DNA of 64,000 nt from Batkoa obscura (taxonomy: Eukaryota > Entomophthoromycota > Entomophthoromycetes > Entomophthorales > Batkoaceae). Under the pieces are notes generated by a model. The model ran no database searches and had not been told where the DNA came from. It saw only the letters and a program-made list of their open reading frames with translations. The DNA lies in the NCBI GenBank assembly GCA_030770535.1, contig JASVEC010000014.1, forward strand, positions 496,001 through 560,000, in the 5' to 3' direction. Below are positions 51,691 through 62,520 of this stretch, piece by piece (within the stretch, counting starts at the first letter, position 1; each line of letters begins with the position of its first letter). The position numbers and the translations under genes are program-made.

Positions 51691-53200
51691 TTAACTTTCA
51701 ATATTAGTTTGTATGATACCGTATTGACCATTTGTTCTCCAACCTTTATCAATGGAATCCAATTCTTTTATTCTACTGCTATCGATTCCAGGCAAAAGTT
51801 CACTTTTACACGTTTTTAAAGCCACAATAAAAGGCAGCTTTTTGTTATCAAATTTTGCATTTAAAGGCCCAATAGCTTTATGAAATTTAGTTGCAGACTC
51901 CCATTTACCATCCCCAATTAATTTTCTATAGTTTAAATCTCCTTTGAATACAATCATATCTGACGCTGCAAGTTTTTGATATAGATTAGGTGCTTCATAA
52001 GGTAAATGCCAAAAAGTATAAGGCGAGGTCCAAAACCAATCGGTCTCATAGTTTAATTTACCATTACGAAGGTAACGCATCCACCTTGTGGCAAGTATTT
52101 GTAATTCAACGTTACTGTCATTTAAACAATACTCTAATATCCACTTTAAGTCTGGTAATGTGGTATCTGACACAAACCAAGGTATTGTTTTACCGTGGAA
52201 ATATACTTTAGAAGCATACCCTTTTTGAAGTAAATAATCCGCAAATAACAAATCAGTGAATAACTCAAAGCCTGATAAAATTATAAATACAAGTGAATGT
52301 TAGTGTTAATAAATATTACCTGAATTATCTAAAACTATATCTACTCTACCATTAGATAATTTTGATGCCTTAGACCAAACTGCTTCTTGATGGTTAACAG
52401 CTATATTTTTCTCCATATTTTTAATAGCTTCAAGATCCATGCTAAGCACTTTATTGATATCGGAACTCTGAACATTTACAAAAAAAGCCAAATCGGATTT
52501 GTTACCCCATAAACAGATATGTAACATATTTAAAAAGGTCTCTTTTTCATTACTTTGGCTTAAATTAAACAATGTGTCACAGTTCTTTGCTATTACTCTT
52601 ACTTCATCTAAACAAGATCTAAATGAACTTTTTTTTGAAATTTCAAATGCATCTACTGCTTCCCATCTAGAAAAATTAGACATAATTCCACTGATTGAGC
52701 GGTAAATTAGACATTCTGAAAACATCATACTGGCATCTAAATAACTAATACTTTGACCTGAAGCCTCTTCATATAACCTTTTGTTCCATACGCCTAAATC
52801 GGGAATTTTATCCTCAAGTTGCCTATTTATCAGTAATATTATAAAGTTGTCATTTGTTTTGAAAGAGCCGTTACCTTATTTCCTTGTTATTCATTAGTTC
52901 ATATTTCAATCTTAATAACTTTTCAACAACTTGCTGGCCTTGTTCAAACTTTAGTGGATCATCTTTTTTTGATTCATTACTTATGGCTTCTAAATGTTCT
53001 ATAACAGTATCAATTGATTTAGGGGTACGTTCACACATTGTATAGTGGGTATAAGATCCAGGTTTTCCAGTAGCTAAGACATTGACCGGGGGTAAATGAA
53101 GGGTAGAAATGGAACGTAAACTAGTTAAAGTTGGTGATAATATCCAATTTATTGAATAAAAATGGGAAGTTTTTGTAACTAAAGGTCTCAATCTAAGCAT
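51691..53200 (-). CDS. DUF89 damage-control phosphatase (ARMT1/Hrt2-like)
   Basis: Metal-dependent phosphatase family acting on sugar phosphates such as fructose-1-phosphate (known for yeast YMR027W and human ARMT1). Exons on the minus strand (53200-52875, 52822-52320, 52271-51691) give 469 residues. Key sites: RVDIVLDNSGFELFTDLLFA with metal-binding Asp and Asn, IVFKGDLNYRKLIGDG, and PFIVALKTCKSE. The normal family start corresponds to about PGSYTHYTMCERTPK. Here about 47 extra residues precede it (beginning MLRLRPLVTKTSHFYS), with Arg, Ser, Thr and no acidic residues, which looks like a mitochondrial presequence. That location would be unusual and needs proof. Family assignment is firm. Confidence 0.9.
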
Positions 53201-53812
53201 TGTAGTTTAACAAGTAAAAATAAAAAAGAAAGTAGTTCTATGATATAGGTGAAGTGACATGGTTCATTTTATCAGTTAAAAATTTCATTAAGGTTGTAAG
53301 GATTGTCTCCAATCATATTTAAAAGGAATTATATAATTTTTTGACCCATATAAATTAATACTTTATTAATAAATTTATAAGAATAAATTTATAATTAAAA
53401 GAATTTAAATAACAACCAATTTATTATAAGTGGAAATGGTAAAATTAAAATAATAATATGAATACTATTTTGTAGTATAGTCAAAACACATAAGAATACA
53501 AAAAATCAACTTCATTTTTGATATTTGTTTTTTTAACAAAGTACAAGTTCATTTTTTAAATAAGACATATTATCGTGTGAATGGGGGAGGTTTATTTTTC
53601 AACTTCTATAAAATATTAGCTTTAAAACCCAGTGCTATTCAATTCCGTAGAGTAAAACACGAATTATAGAGAAGATGATGCATCAACTGATGAAAATGTT
53701 AATAGATAAGATATGATTGGGCTAAACAATCAAAATCTAGGGGGAGTTGATCTAATCAAACTATAAAACGCAATAAAAATCAAATCTATTATTTTACTAA
53801 ATTATTTTAAAA
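53201..53812. other. Intergenic region between divergent genes
   Basis: About 610 bases with the promoters of the DUF89 gene and the acyl-CoA dehydrogenase fusion. No other feature seen. Confidence 0.5.
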
Positions 53813-55393
53813 ATGGGAGACTTTAAAACGATCACAATTAACGAAGTACAAAAGCATAATAAAGAAGATGACATTTGGATTATTGTTGAAGGCAAAGTAT
53901 TTGACGTGACCAAATTTTTAGAGTTACATCCAGGTGGTAAAACTATCTTATTAAAGGTAGCAGGTACTGACGCTACCAAGCAGTTCAATACTTTTCACTC
54001 AAAAAAAGTACTTGAAAAATATATTCCCAAACTTTGCATTGGACAAGTTGAAACTAAAGGGACTGAAAAACAAGATAAAGCCAACCATTTATCTGAAAAC
54101 GCTTTTGGTGATATGGTACCTTTCGGCGACCCAAGTTGGTACCAAGATTGGAACTCACCTTATTATAATGAGTCCCATCGTAAATTACGTAAAGCTGTTC
54201 GTGAGTTTGTCGATAGAGAAATTATGCCAAATGTCCATGAATGGGCTGAAGCCAATTCAGTTCCAAAAGAAGTTTTAACAAGATGCAGTAAATTAGGCAT
54301 TGCTTCTGCTTTCTGTGGTAAAACCGTAGTTCAAAGACATCAAAAAGAACCTGTGATGGGTATTGTTGAACCCAAAGATTTCGATGCCTTCCATAGTTTT
54401 ATTGTATTAGATGAGTTTTCAAGATGTGGTAGTGGAGGTTTAACCTGGGCTCTCAATGGTGGTATGGCTATTGGACTTCCCCCAGTTGTATATTTTGGTT
54501 CAAAAGAACTTCAAGATAAAATTGTTCAACCTTGCTTAAGAGGTGAAAAATTCATGTCATTAGCTGTCACTGAACCTTATGCTGGCTCCGACGTAGCTAA
54601 CCTCCAATGTAGTGCTAAACGTACCCCAGATGGTAAACATTATATTGTTAATGGTGAAAAGAAATGGATTACCAACGGTACCTTTGCTGATTACTTTACT
54701 GTTGCTGTACGCACTAGTGATAAGCCAGGTATGGAAGGTATCTCTTTATTATTGTTAGAAAGAAATATGCCAGGATTAGATACACGTCAAATGAAGTGTA
54801 CTGGTGTATGGGGATCAGGTACCGCCTTTGTAAACTTCAACAATGTCAAAGTACCAGTTGAAAATTTAATTGGGGAAGAGAACAAAGGGTTCAGGTATAT
54901 CATGTTTAACTTTAATAATGAGCGTTTAGGCTTAGTTTATCAAGCAAATCGATTTGCTAGAGTTTGCTATGAAGAGGCATTTAAATATGCCCATCAACGT
55001 AAAACTTTTGGAAAGAGACTTGTTGACCATGCTGTAATTCGTAATAAATTAGCACATATGGCTCGTAACATTGAAGCTACTCATCATTGGATAGAAGCTA
55101 CTATTCATCAATTTGACACTTTTAGTCCAAAAAAACAAGCTACCGATTTAGCTGGACCAATTGCTCTTTTAAAAGCTCAAGCTACACAAACTTTTGCTCT
55201 TTGTGCTACTGAAGCTACTCAAATCTTTGGTGGTTTAGCTTATACTCGTGGAGGTAGAGCAGAAAAAGTTGAAAGATTGTATCGTGATGTACGTGCTATG
55301 ACTATTCCAGGAGGATCTGAAGAAATCATGTTGGATTTAGGTATTCGTCAATCTATGAAGTTAGCACAGCTCAACAAAGCTAATCTTTTATAA
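53813..55393 (+). CDS. Cytochrome b5-acyl-CoA dehydrogenase fusion
   Basis: Single-exon gene of 526 residues. Residues 5-80 are a cytochrome b5 domain with heme-ligand motif LELHPGGKT and the second His in FHSKK. From about 110 the FAD-dependent acyl-CoA dehydrogenase follows: AVTEPYAGSDVANLQ, KKWITNGTFADYFTV, QIFGGLAYTRGG, YRDVRAMTIPGGSEEIM. The Glu of the terminal GSEE is at the position of the catalytic base in some dehydrogenases. The heme domain presumably takes electrons from the flavin, in place of ETF. Such fusions are well known in fungi. No signal or PTS1 tripeptide is seen (ends NLL), so its compartment is uncertain. Confidence 0.95.
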   Translation: MGDFKTITINEVQKHNKEDDIWIIVEGKVFDVTKFLELHPGGKTILLKVAGTDATKQFNTFHSKKVLEKYIPKLCIGQVETKGTEKQDKANHLSENAFGDMVPFGDPSWYQDWNSPYYNESHRKLRKAVREFVDREIMPNVHEWAEANSVPKEVLTRCSKLGIASAFCGKTVVQRHQKEPVMGIVEPKDFDAFHSFIVLDEFSRCGSGGLTWALNGGMAIGLPPVVYFGSKELQDKIVQPCLRGEKFMSLAVTEPYAGSDVANLQCSAKRTPDGKHYIVNGEKKWITNGTFADYFTVAVRTSDKPGMEGISLLLLERNMPGLDTRQMKCTGVWGSGTAFVNFNNVKVPVENLIGEENKGFRYIMFNFNNERLGLVYQANRFARVCYEEAFKYAHQRKTFGKRLVDHAVIRNKLAHMARNIEATHHWIEATIHQFDTFSPKKQATDLAGPIALLKAQATQTFALCATEATQIFGGLAYTRGGRAEKVERLYRDVRAMTIPGGSEEIMLDLGIRQSMKLAQLNKANLL

Positions 55394-57423
55394 TCTACTC
55401 AGATTCTATTTATCATTAAATTAAGACTTTATTGATTTTTTACAAGTCGTTAATGTTATAATTTTTATTTTATTTAAATATAAAATGCTATTTAATGCTA
55501 TTGTATTCCTTATAAAAAGCGTTATTACATGATCAAACCATTATTAGCTTGGTTTGATTTAACTTTATTTTAGGTTTATTAAAATAACTATTTTAAATTT
55601 TCTTCACTAGAAATAAACATCTAAAAATTTAAAAATTAACATTCAAAATTAGCAACAATTTATCAGTTTGATGAATTAAAAGCTGTCCATTTTCATTTCC
55701 AAATGAACTCTATATGGGGATGTTTTTCTGGTTCATTACTTTCTCCGTTTTTAAGCCCTATTTGAGCAGAAAGATTGCTAATAAAATTCTTAAACACAAA
55801 AATAAACTCTCATATTTTATTTAATATTAAATATAGGTTATAAACATATATCTAAATCGAACAGATATATAAAAAATATTGAGTTTTCATTTATAATTAC
55901 AACAGTAGATAATTTTGACTCAAACTATCAAATTTATGTAGCTTTTTCCATAGTGCATTAGAAAAGCGATACACTAAATGAGACAACATTAAATTTTAAT
56001 ATTTGAAATTATTATACATTATTTTAATTCAACTTATACTATTAAAATAACTAAAAATATGATTTGTCTTAATATTAAAAAATATTACGACAGTGGAGTT
56101 GCAATCGAGGGATATTATAATATCATAATTACCCCAATAGTTCTTAAAATACTAATATTTTGAGATAATATTATTTAATAAATATTTGAACATTAAAATT
56201 TTATTTTTAGCTGGATAATATCAATTATTAAATATTATGTCATTATATATAATACTACTCAATAGAAATTTATTATTTATTATAAGTTGTTTTTGAATTA
56301 CGCTTAAACATATTAAAATGTTAATCTAATTTGAAATGATTTTATATAGTTAAATAAAATTAAAAAATTAAAAATATTAACTACTCAAGAAAATGTACAT
56401 AGTCTATTACTCATTATTTATTTATTTTTAACATTGTGATCTTTGAAATGAAAGGCTTGTTTTTACTTATAAATGTATTATATATTATAAATATCAATTG
56501 TAAATTTTATATGATACTATTGTTTAACTTTAATTTTTTTTTAAATATTTATTAAAACACCAAACTTTTTTAGACTTTAGAAAGTGTAATAAACATTCCT
56601 TATAAAGCTTAATAAAAGTCCAATTTGGGTTAAGATCAATAACTAAAAGTGGCCTTTAGCGTATTTTATTATACTATACTTAAAAAGCCCCTTCTTATTC
56701 TTATTTTTAAGGATCAAATAATTATATATAAGATATATATTAATACCCTTAAAAAATAAGTAATAAAGCTGATTAATTAATGCCATAAGGCCTTGAGCTA
56801 AATATTCATTGTTCAAATTTACCCCGCACAAAATAATATCCTTTTATTTCATCCGTTATATGACCTTTAGTCATATTGGATATCATATTTAAGCCTTTTT
56901 CTAAAACTAATTAATATATTGAATTTAGGGCCATTTAGCTTGTTTTTAATACACAGATAATATAAGTCAGAATAATTCTTATTTAAACGAGTTAATGCTT
57001 ACTTAAGCATTAAATAAAATAGTATTAAGGAGTCAGCAATTAATTGAATAAATTACGCCGCTTCCCCATTCTATTTCTAATTATGTACTAAGCTAATATT
57101 TCTACCCCTAGCGTAGAGTAAACTTGATAGGTTAAGTTAACTTTAAAGTAAAAAATTATTCTAGCCTGTGTTAGAGTATTTGGGCACATAAAATTCTAGG
57201 CTCCCACCCTTTAAATTACGCTAAATTTAACATAATTATGTAACATGCAAATCATTTGGTCGATTGATTTGGCACCCATAAAATAAAATGAATAAATCAA
57301 TTTGTACTCTGATAATTAGCTAAGGATAATGGCACAAAGCATTGATATCAAATCAATATAAATAATCAACAAATTTCTTTTTCGAATCATTTCTTTAAAT
57401 TAATCTAACAACAATAAATCATC
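55394..57423. other. Gene-poor intergenic region
   Basis: Two kilobases of very AT-rich DNA with one MITE (55715-55812). No coding segment, repeat array or RNA gene was recognised. The last few hundred bases should hold the promoter of the first antiporter. Confidence 0.55.
55715..55812 (-). mobile_element. TGGGGATG MITE, copy 10
   Basis: 98-bp copy in the same reverse orientation as copy 4: ends TGGGGATGTTTTTCTGG and AAACTCTCA, core TTTTAAGCCCTATTTGAGC. Confidence 0.75.
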
Positions 57424-59916
57424 ATGACTCAATCGTCTGGTATTCTAGCTGGTGCGAATCCAATAGCATTTGATGCTACTAATCCATTACCATTGTTTAT
57501 TATTCAAATGTTGATTATATTAATCACTTGTCGATTAATAAAATTTATACTAACACCACTTAAACAACCAAGTGTAATTGCCGAAATTATTGGTGGTATT
57601 ATACTTGGTCCTACTGCTATGGGTCGTATTCCAGGCTACATGAATGCTATCTTTCCAAAAGAGTCTTTACCTTTTTTAAATCTGGTGTCAAACTTTGGTT
57701 TAGTATTATTTTTATTTTTAGTAGGACTTGAATTAGATCCAAGAATGATAAAAAAGAGTATCCGAAAAAGTATCTTAATCTCATTAGCTGGCATGGCTTT
57801 GCCATTTGGAGTTGGTGCTGCTGTATCTTATGGTCTATTTCATCTTATTGAACCTAGTGATAACACTACCGCTTTTTCCACCTATTTATTATTTTTAGGT
57901 GTTGCTATGTCAATTACCGCCTTCCCTGTTTTGGCGCGTATCCTTACTGAATTAGATCTATTGAAAACACCAGTTGGAAGTATTACTATCTCAGCAGCTG
58001 CTGTAGATGATGCTACTTCATGGTGTCTTTTAGCTTTAGTCATCTCATTAATTAATGCTGGCTCCGGTATCAATGCTCTATATGTATTCCTTATGGGAAT
58101 CGGATATACTTTGATTTTAATTTTTCTTATAAGACCCGCTTTTATTATTATTATAAGAAGATGTGGTGCCTTTGAAGGAAGTATCTCCCATTTTGTGGTT
58201 TTCTTGACATTATCCTTAGTATTTTTTAGCGCTTTTATTACGGATATGATTGGTATTCATGCCATTTTTGGAGGATTCATAACCGGCATAATTATGCCTC
58301 ATCAAGGAGGATTTGCTAGACATATTACTGAAAAAATTGAAGATATGGTTATTGTTTTGCTTTTACCACTTTATTTTACACTCTCTGGATTAAAAACCCA
58401 AATAGGAGTTTTAGATGATGGTGTTGCTTGGGGAATGGTATTTTTGGTTATTTTTACTGCTTGTGTAGGAAAAATTACTGGATGTACTATTGCTGCACGT
58501 TTTTCCAATTTACAATGGAGAGAATCTTTTGCTGTTGGTATACTTATGAATTGTAAAGGGTTAGTTGAACTCATCGTCCTCAATATCGGATTAGACTCTA
58601 AAGTAATTTCCCAAAAAACTTTTGTAATTATGGTAATTATGGCTTTAGTTACCACCTTTTTAACTGTACCACTCATAACCTTTGTTTATCCTAAATCTTA
58701 TTATAATCAAATTTCAGGAAGCTCAGAAGAAGGTAAAAACCCAGCTGCTGAGTTGACTTCAGATACAACATATTATAATAAGGTTCTTGTGTGTTTAAAC
58801 AAACTTGAACACGTCCCAGCTTTAATGACAATGGTCAAATTGCTTCAATCCACTCCAGAGCCAGTTAAAATGGTAGATAATGTTTCGTCACCAGCTCAAG
58901 GAACATCTAAACTTCCAGTATTGAATGTAACAGCATTGCGTTTAATTGAACTTTCAGATCGTAATTCAAGTATTATGCTTCATTCCGATTCCGAAATGAC
59001 CATGAGGAATGATCCCGCTATCAATGTCTTCAAGACTTTTGGACATTTGACAGCAATCGGTGTCAGAAGCATTTTAAGAGTGGTCAACCCCTCTCAATTT
59101 GCTGAAACCATTTCTTCAGTATCAAGGGATCAACAATCTGATTTAATTTTGTTACCATGGGGCGGAAGTGGAACTATTATTGACAACTCATCAGACACAC
59201 CGTTAGAAAAATTATTCAACTCTGAAACGAAAGAAAATAACTATACTTCGATACAACACTCATCATTCATACGTGATGTATTTAGAACAGCTTTAAGTAG
59301 AGTTGGTGTTCTTATTGATAGAGGTCTTAACTCAACTCAAACTGTAACTGCAGCTAATTCAGTCAGCTCGCTTGAGCAACTTTCATCTGTTTCCCATAGG
59401 ATCTTTTTACCTTTCTTTGGAGGAAAAGATGATCGTGCTGCACTTGACTTGATGATGTTGATTTCTTATCAAACAGCAGCTCAGATTATAATTGTAAGAT
59501 ATAAATCAAAAACCAACGACATTAAGAATGAGAACGAGGCTCAATTATTGAGCCAAGAGACATTCATAGCTGGTGCTTCTGGTCAAGAAGATATACTCTT
59601 ATCTGAAAAAGAAGACGAAAGGATACTAAATAGCTATTTTGGTTCTAATCAAACTAATCCTATTCGTCCTAATATTACTTATTCAGAAGTTAACTCAAGT
59701 ACGCCCCTTGCTTCTGTAGTTGAAAGTATTCAAGACTTTACTGGAAAGGATCTTATCTTGGTAGGTCGTAATAAGGTTGCAACAATCAACTCATTATATG
59801 GTAGTGAAGTTAAGAGAATTGATAACCATCGTCGTAAAGTTCTTGGTGATATTGCTGAATCTATAATATTATCAAACTCCCATGCCTCAGTGCTTGTAGT
59901 TCAAGAAAGAAAGTAA
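57424..59916 (+). CDS. Cation/H+ antiporter of the CPA2 family, Kha1-like, copy 1
   Basis: Single-exon gene of 830 residues. About 430 N-terminal residues form a 12-segment transporter: QPSVIAEIIGGIILGPTAMG, FLVGLELDPRMIKKSIRK, ITAFPVLARILTELDLL, ISAAAVDDATSWCLLALV with the transport Asp pair, and ILMNCKGLVELIVLNIGL. The C-terminal 400 residues are hydrophilic and resemble USP-like regulatory domains (VLVCLNKLEHVPALMTMVKL, KDLILVGRNKVATINSLYG). Yeast Kha1 exchanges K+ for H+ in Golgi-type membranes; location here is inferred. No introns. It lies tail to tail with a close paralogue 114 bp downstream. Confidence 0.93.
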   Translation: MTQSSGILAGANPIAFDATNPLPLFIIQMLIILITCRLIKFILTPLKQPSVIAEIIGGIILGPTAMGRIPGYMNAIFPKESLPFLNLVSNFGLVLFLFLVGLELDPRMIKKSIRKSILISLAGMALPFGVGAAVSYGLFHLIEPSDNTTAFSTYLLFLGVAMSITAFPVLARILTELDLLKTPVGSITISAAAVDDATSWCLLALVISLINAGSGINALYVFLMGIGYTLILIFLIRPAFIIIIRRCGAFEGSISHFVVFLTLSLVFFSAFITDMIGIHAIFGGFITGIIMPHQGGFARHITEKIEDMVIVLLLPLYFTLSGLKTQIGVLDDGVAWGMVFLVIFTACVGKITGCTIAARFSNLQWRESFAVGILMNCKGLVELIVLNIGLDSKVISQKTFVIMVIMALVTTFLTVPLITFVYPKSYYNQISGSSEEGKNPAAELTSDTTYYNKVLVCLNKLEHVPALMTMVKLLQSTPEPVKMVDNVSSPAQGTSKLPVLNVTALRLIELSDRNSSIMLHSDSEMTMRNDPAINVFKTFGHLTAIGVRSILRVVNPSQFAETISSVSRDQQSDLILLPWGGSGTIIDNSSDTPLEKLFNSETKENNYTSIQHSSFIRDVFRTALSRVGVLIDRGLNSTQTVTAANSVSSLEQLSSVSHRIFLPFFGGKDDRAALDLMMLISYQTAAQIIIVRYKSKTNDIKNENEAQLLSQETFIAGASGQEDILLSEKEDERILNSYFGSNQTNPIRPNITYSEVNSSTPLASVVESIQDFTGKDLILVGRNKVATINSLYGSEVKRIDNHRRKVLGDIAESIILSNSHASVLVVQERK

Positions 59917-60030
59917 ATACATAATTTTTTAAAATCCTTCTTATATTTAATAAAAGTAATATTTTGCTTATTAGTTTGATTTTTAATTTTAACAAGTTTT
60001 ATTATTTATGATTACAATCAAGTTTTTAGT

Positions 60031-62520
60031 TTATAAAAATGATGATTCTTGTACAACAAGTATAGATGTAGAACAAGAAGATAAAAGTATGGATTCAGCA
60101 ACATCTCCTAAAACTTTACGGCGCTCATTGTCTACTCTATTGACTTCAGAACCATATAAATTATTTAAAGATCCTAATTTACTTCTTCCTACTAAAACAA
60201 GATCTTTGCGAGATAAATGAGATAAATCTTCAATGGCAGAAGCAATTGGAGCTGTAGATTTGATTTCAGTATATTGAACTTTTCCTAAGTAAGAACTATC
60301 TCTTTGAACCCCGAAGTATCTGTTTAGCATAAACTCATCAGCTTGGACAGATTGTAGGATATCCTGAGTTGTAGTTGCAGGCATATGAGTTTCATGGAAG
60401 CCAGCTTTGGACATGTCAGCACTATTTTCATTATCAGCATTAACATATCTAGCAACAGTTAATTTTACTTTAGAATGTTCAACAAAAGACACTAATAATT
60501 CTAAAGCTGCTCTATCATCTTTTCCACCAAAGAAAGGTAAATACACATGAGTATTTTCTTCAACTATTGGTCTTCTAAAGGAATGTGTCGATTCTTTTCT
60601 AGCTATTTCATTAGTTGATACACCCAATCCTCTATCAACAAGGACACCAACTTTGCAATTAGAAAGTCTAAATACATCACGAACAAAAGATGCATGATTT
60701 GAGGAGGTATGCATGCTTTCTTTGACTTGATTATTGAATAATTTTTCCAAAGGAGTATCTGAAGTATTATCAATGATAGTTCCACTACCATTCCATGGTA
60801 ATATAATAAGACCACTTGACTCCTCCTTAGCTACTCTATGAATTGTATTAGCGAAATCATCTGGTTTGACCACTCTTAAGAAAGCATTCACACCAACTGA
60901 AGTCAATTGACCAAATGCTTTAAATACATTAACGACTGGATCCATACGCATAGTGATAGCAGATTCTGAATGAAGCATCACACTAGAGTTACGATCTGAT
61001 AATTCAATTAATCTTAATGCAGTTACTTCTAAAGTTGAAGCTTCAGTTTTTTCGGTACCTGCTTTTGAGGTTACACTATTTGATTGACTTCCTTGGAATA
61101 ATTGAACTATAGTCATAATTGCTGGAACGTGCTCTAATTTGTTTAAACAAACTAAAATCCTGTTTGATATACCCGAATCTTGAGTTTCTCCAGAAAACTC
61201 TTCTCCAGATTCAATGGTTGCACCATTTTGTTTATAAAAAGAAGGTGGGTAAATGAAAGAGATTAATGGTACAGTTAAGAAGGTAGTAACTAAAGCCATA
61301 ATCACCATAATAGCAAAAGTTTTTGGTGAAATTAATTTGGCATCAAGACCAAGGTTAAGAACAATAAGTTCAACTAAACCCTTACAATTCATAAGGACAC
61401 CAACAGCTAAAGATTCTCTCCATTGTAATTTAGAAAGACGTGCAGCTAAAAGACAACCTGTAATTTTTCCTACACAAGCAGTGAAAATAACTAATACTAC
61501 AAGACCCCAAGCCACACCATCATCAAGAGTATCGATTTGAGTTCTGAGACCAGATAAAGTAAAGTATAAAGGTAGAAAGATTACAGTGATAAGATCTTCT
61601 AACTTTTCAGTGATATGACGTGCAAATCCACCTTCATGAGGCATAATGACACCAGCGATAAATCCACCAAAAATGGCATGAATACCAATAGTATCAGTAA
61701 TAAATGCAGATACAAAGACCAAAGTTAGAGTAATAAATACAATAAATTGAGATGGCCCATTTTCAAATGCTCCAGTACGTACACAAAGCTTAATGAATAA
61801 AGGACGAATAGCAAAGATAAGGATTAAGGTATAAGCAACACCTAAAAGGAAAACATATAATGCGGTCAAACCGGAACCAGCATTAATTAATGAGATGACT
61901 AAAGCTAAAAGACACCATGAAGTAGCATCATCTACAGCAGCTGCTGAGATAGTAATACTTCCAACTGGTGTAGTTAAAAGATCTAATTCAGTAAGGATAC
62001 GCGCCAAAACAGGGAAAGCAGTAATAGCCATAGCAACACCTAAGAATAGAAGATAAACACCGAAGGAAGCAGTTTTAGTTTCGGGCTCAGTAATGTTATA
62101 AAGAGCATAAGAGACGGCAGCACCACAACCAAATGGAACAGCCATACCAGCTAATGAAATAACAAAACTTTTACGAATACTTTCTTTTAGCATACGAGGA
62201 TCTAGTTCTAAACCTACTAAAAATAAAAATAAAACTAAACCAAAATTGGAAACGAGATTGATAAATGGTAATGAATCTTTTGGGAAAATGGCATCTTTAA
62301 AACCGGGGATTTTACCCATAGCAGTGGGACCAAGTATAATACCACCAATAATTTCGGCAATTACACTTGGTTGTTTAAGTGGGGATAATATAAATTTAAT
62401 TAGTCGACACATTAATATAATAATTAACATTTGGATAATAAAAGTTGGTAAAGGATTTGCGGTTGTAAATACGAAGGGATTAGACCCAGCTAAAATACCA
62501 GCACCATGAGTAGCAGCCAT
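60031..62520 (-). CDS. Cation/H+ antiporter of the CPA2 family, Kha1-like, copy 2
   Basis: Single-exon gene of 829 residues on the minus strand, closely similar end to end to the copy at 57424. Transporter motifs match: QPSVIAEIIGGIILGPTAMG, FLVGLELDPRMLKESIRK, ISAAAVDDATSWCLLALV, VLMNCKGLVELIVLNLGL. Differences concentrate at the far N-terminus (MAATHGAGILAGSNP) and in the C-terminal regulatory half, where the linker around residues 440-500 and 640-720 diverges. Codon use is richer in G and C in the coding strand than in copy 1 in places. Both copies look intact, so they may differ in regulation or ion choice. Confidence 0.93.
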   Translation of the reverse strand: MAATHGAGILAGSNPFVFTTANPLPTFIIQMLIIILMCRLIKFILSPLKQPSVIAEIIGGIILGPTAMGKIPGFKDAIFPKDSLPFINLVSNFGLVLFLFLVGLELDPRMLKESIRKSFVISLAGMAVPFGCGAAVSYALYNITEPETKTASFGVYLLFLGVAMAITAFPVLARILTELDLLTTPVGSITISAAAVDDATSWCLLALVISLINAGSGLTALYVFLLGVAYTLILIFAIRPLFIKLCVRTGAFENGPSQFIVFITLTLVFVSAFITDTIGIHAIFGGFIAGVIMPHEGGFARHITEKLEDLITVIFLPLYFTLSGLRTQIDTLDDGVAWGLVVLVIFTACVGKITGCLLAARLSKLQWRESLAVGVLMNCKGLVELIVLNLGLDAKLISPKTFAIMVIMALVTTFLTVPLISFIYPPSFYKQNGATIESGEEFSGETQDSGISNRILVCLNKLEHVPAIMTIVQLFQGSQSNSVTSKAGTEKTEASTLEVTALRLIELSDRNSSVMLHSESAITMRMDPVVNVFKAFGQLTSVGVNAFLRVVKPDDFANTIHRVAKEESSGLIILPWNGSGTIIDNTSDTPLEKLFNNQVKESMHTSSNHASFVRDVFRLSNCKVGVLVDRGLGVSTNEIARKESTHSFRRPIVEENTHVYLPFFGGKDDRAALELLVSFVEHSKVKLTVARYVNADNENSADMSKAGFHETHMPATTTQDILQSVQADEFMLNRYFGVQRDSSYLGKVQYTEIKSTAPIASAIEDLSHLSRKDLVLVGRSKLGSLNNLYGSEVNRVDNERRKVLGDVAESILLSSCSTSILVVQESSFL

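Noticed and set aside
61253-61540. Plus-strand frame inside antiporter copy 2
   Set aside because: It is antisense to a well-supported transmembrane coding region; the same antisense frame appears in copy 1 at 58371-58676, reflecting shared coding sequence rather than a gene.
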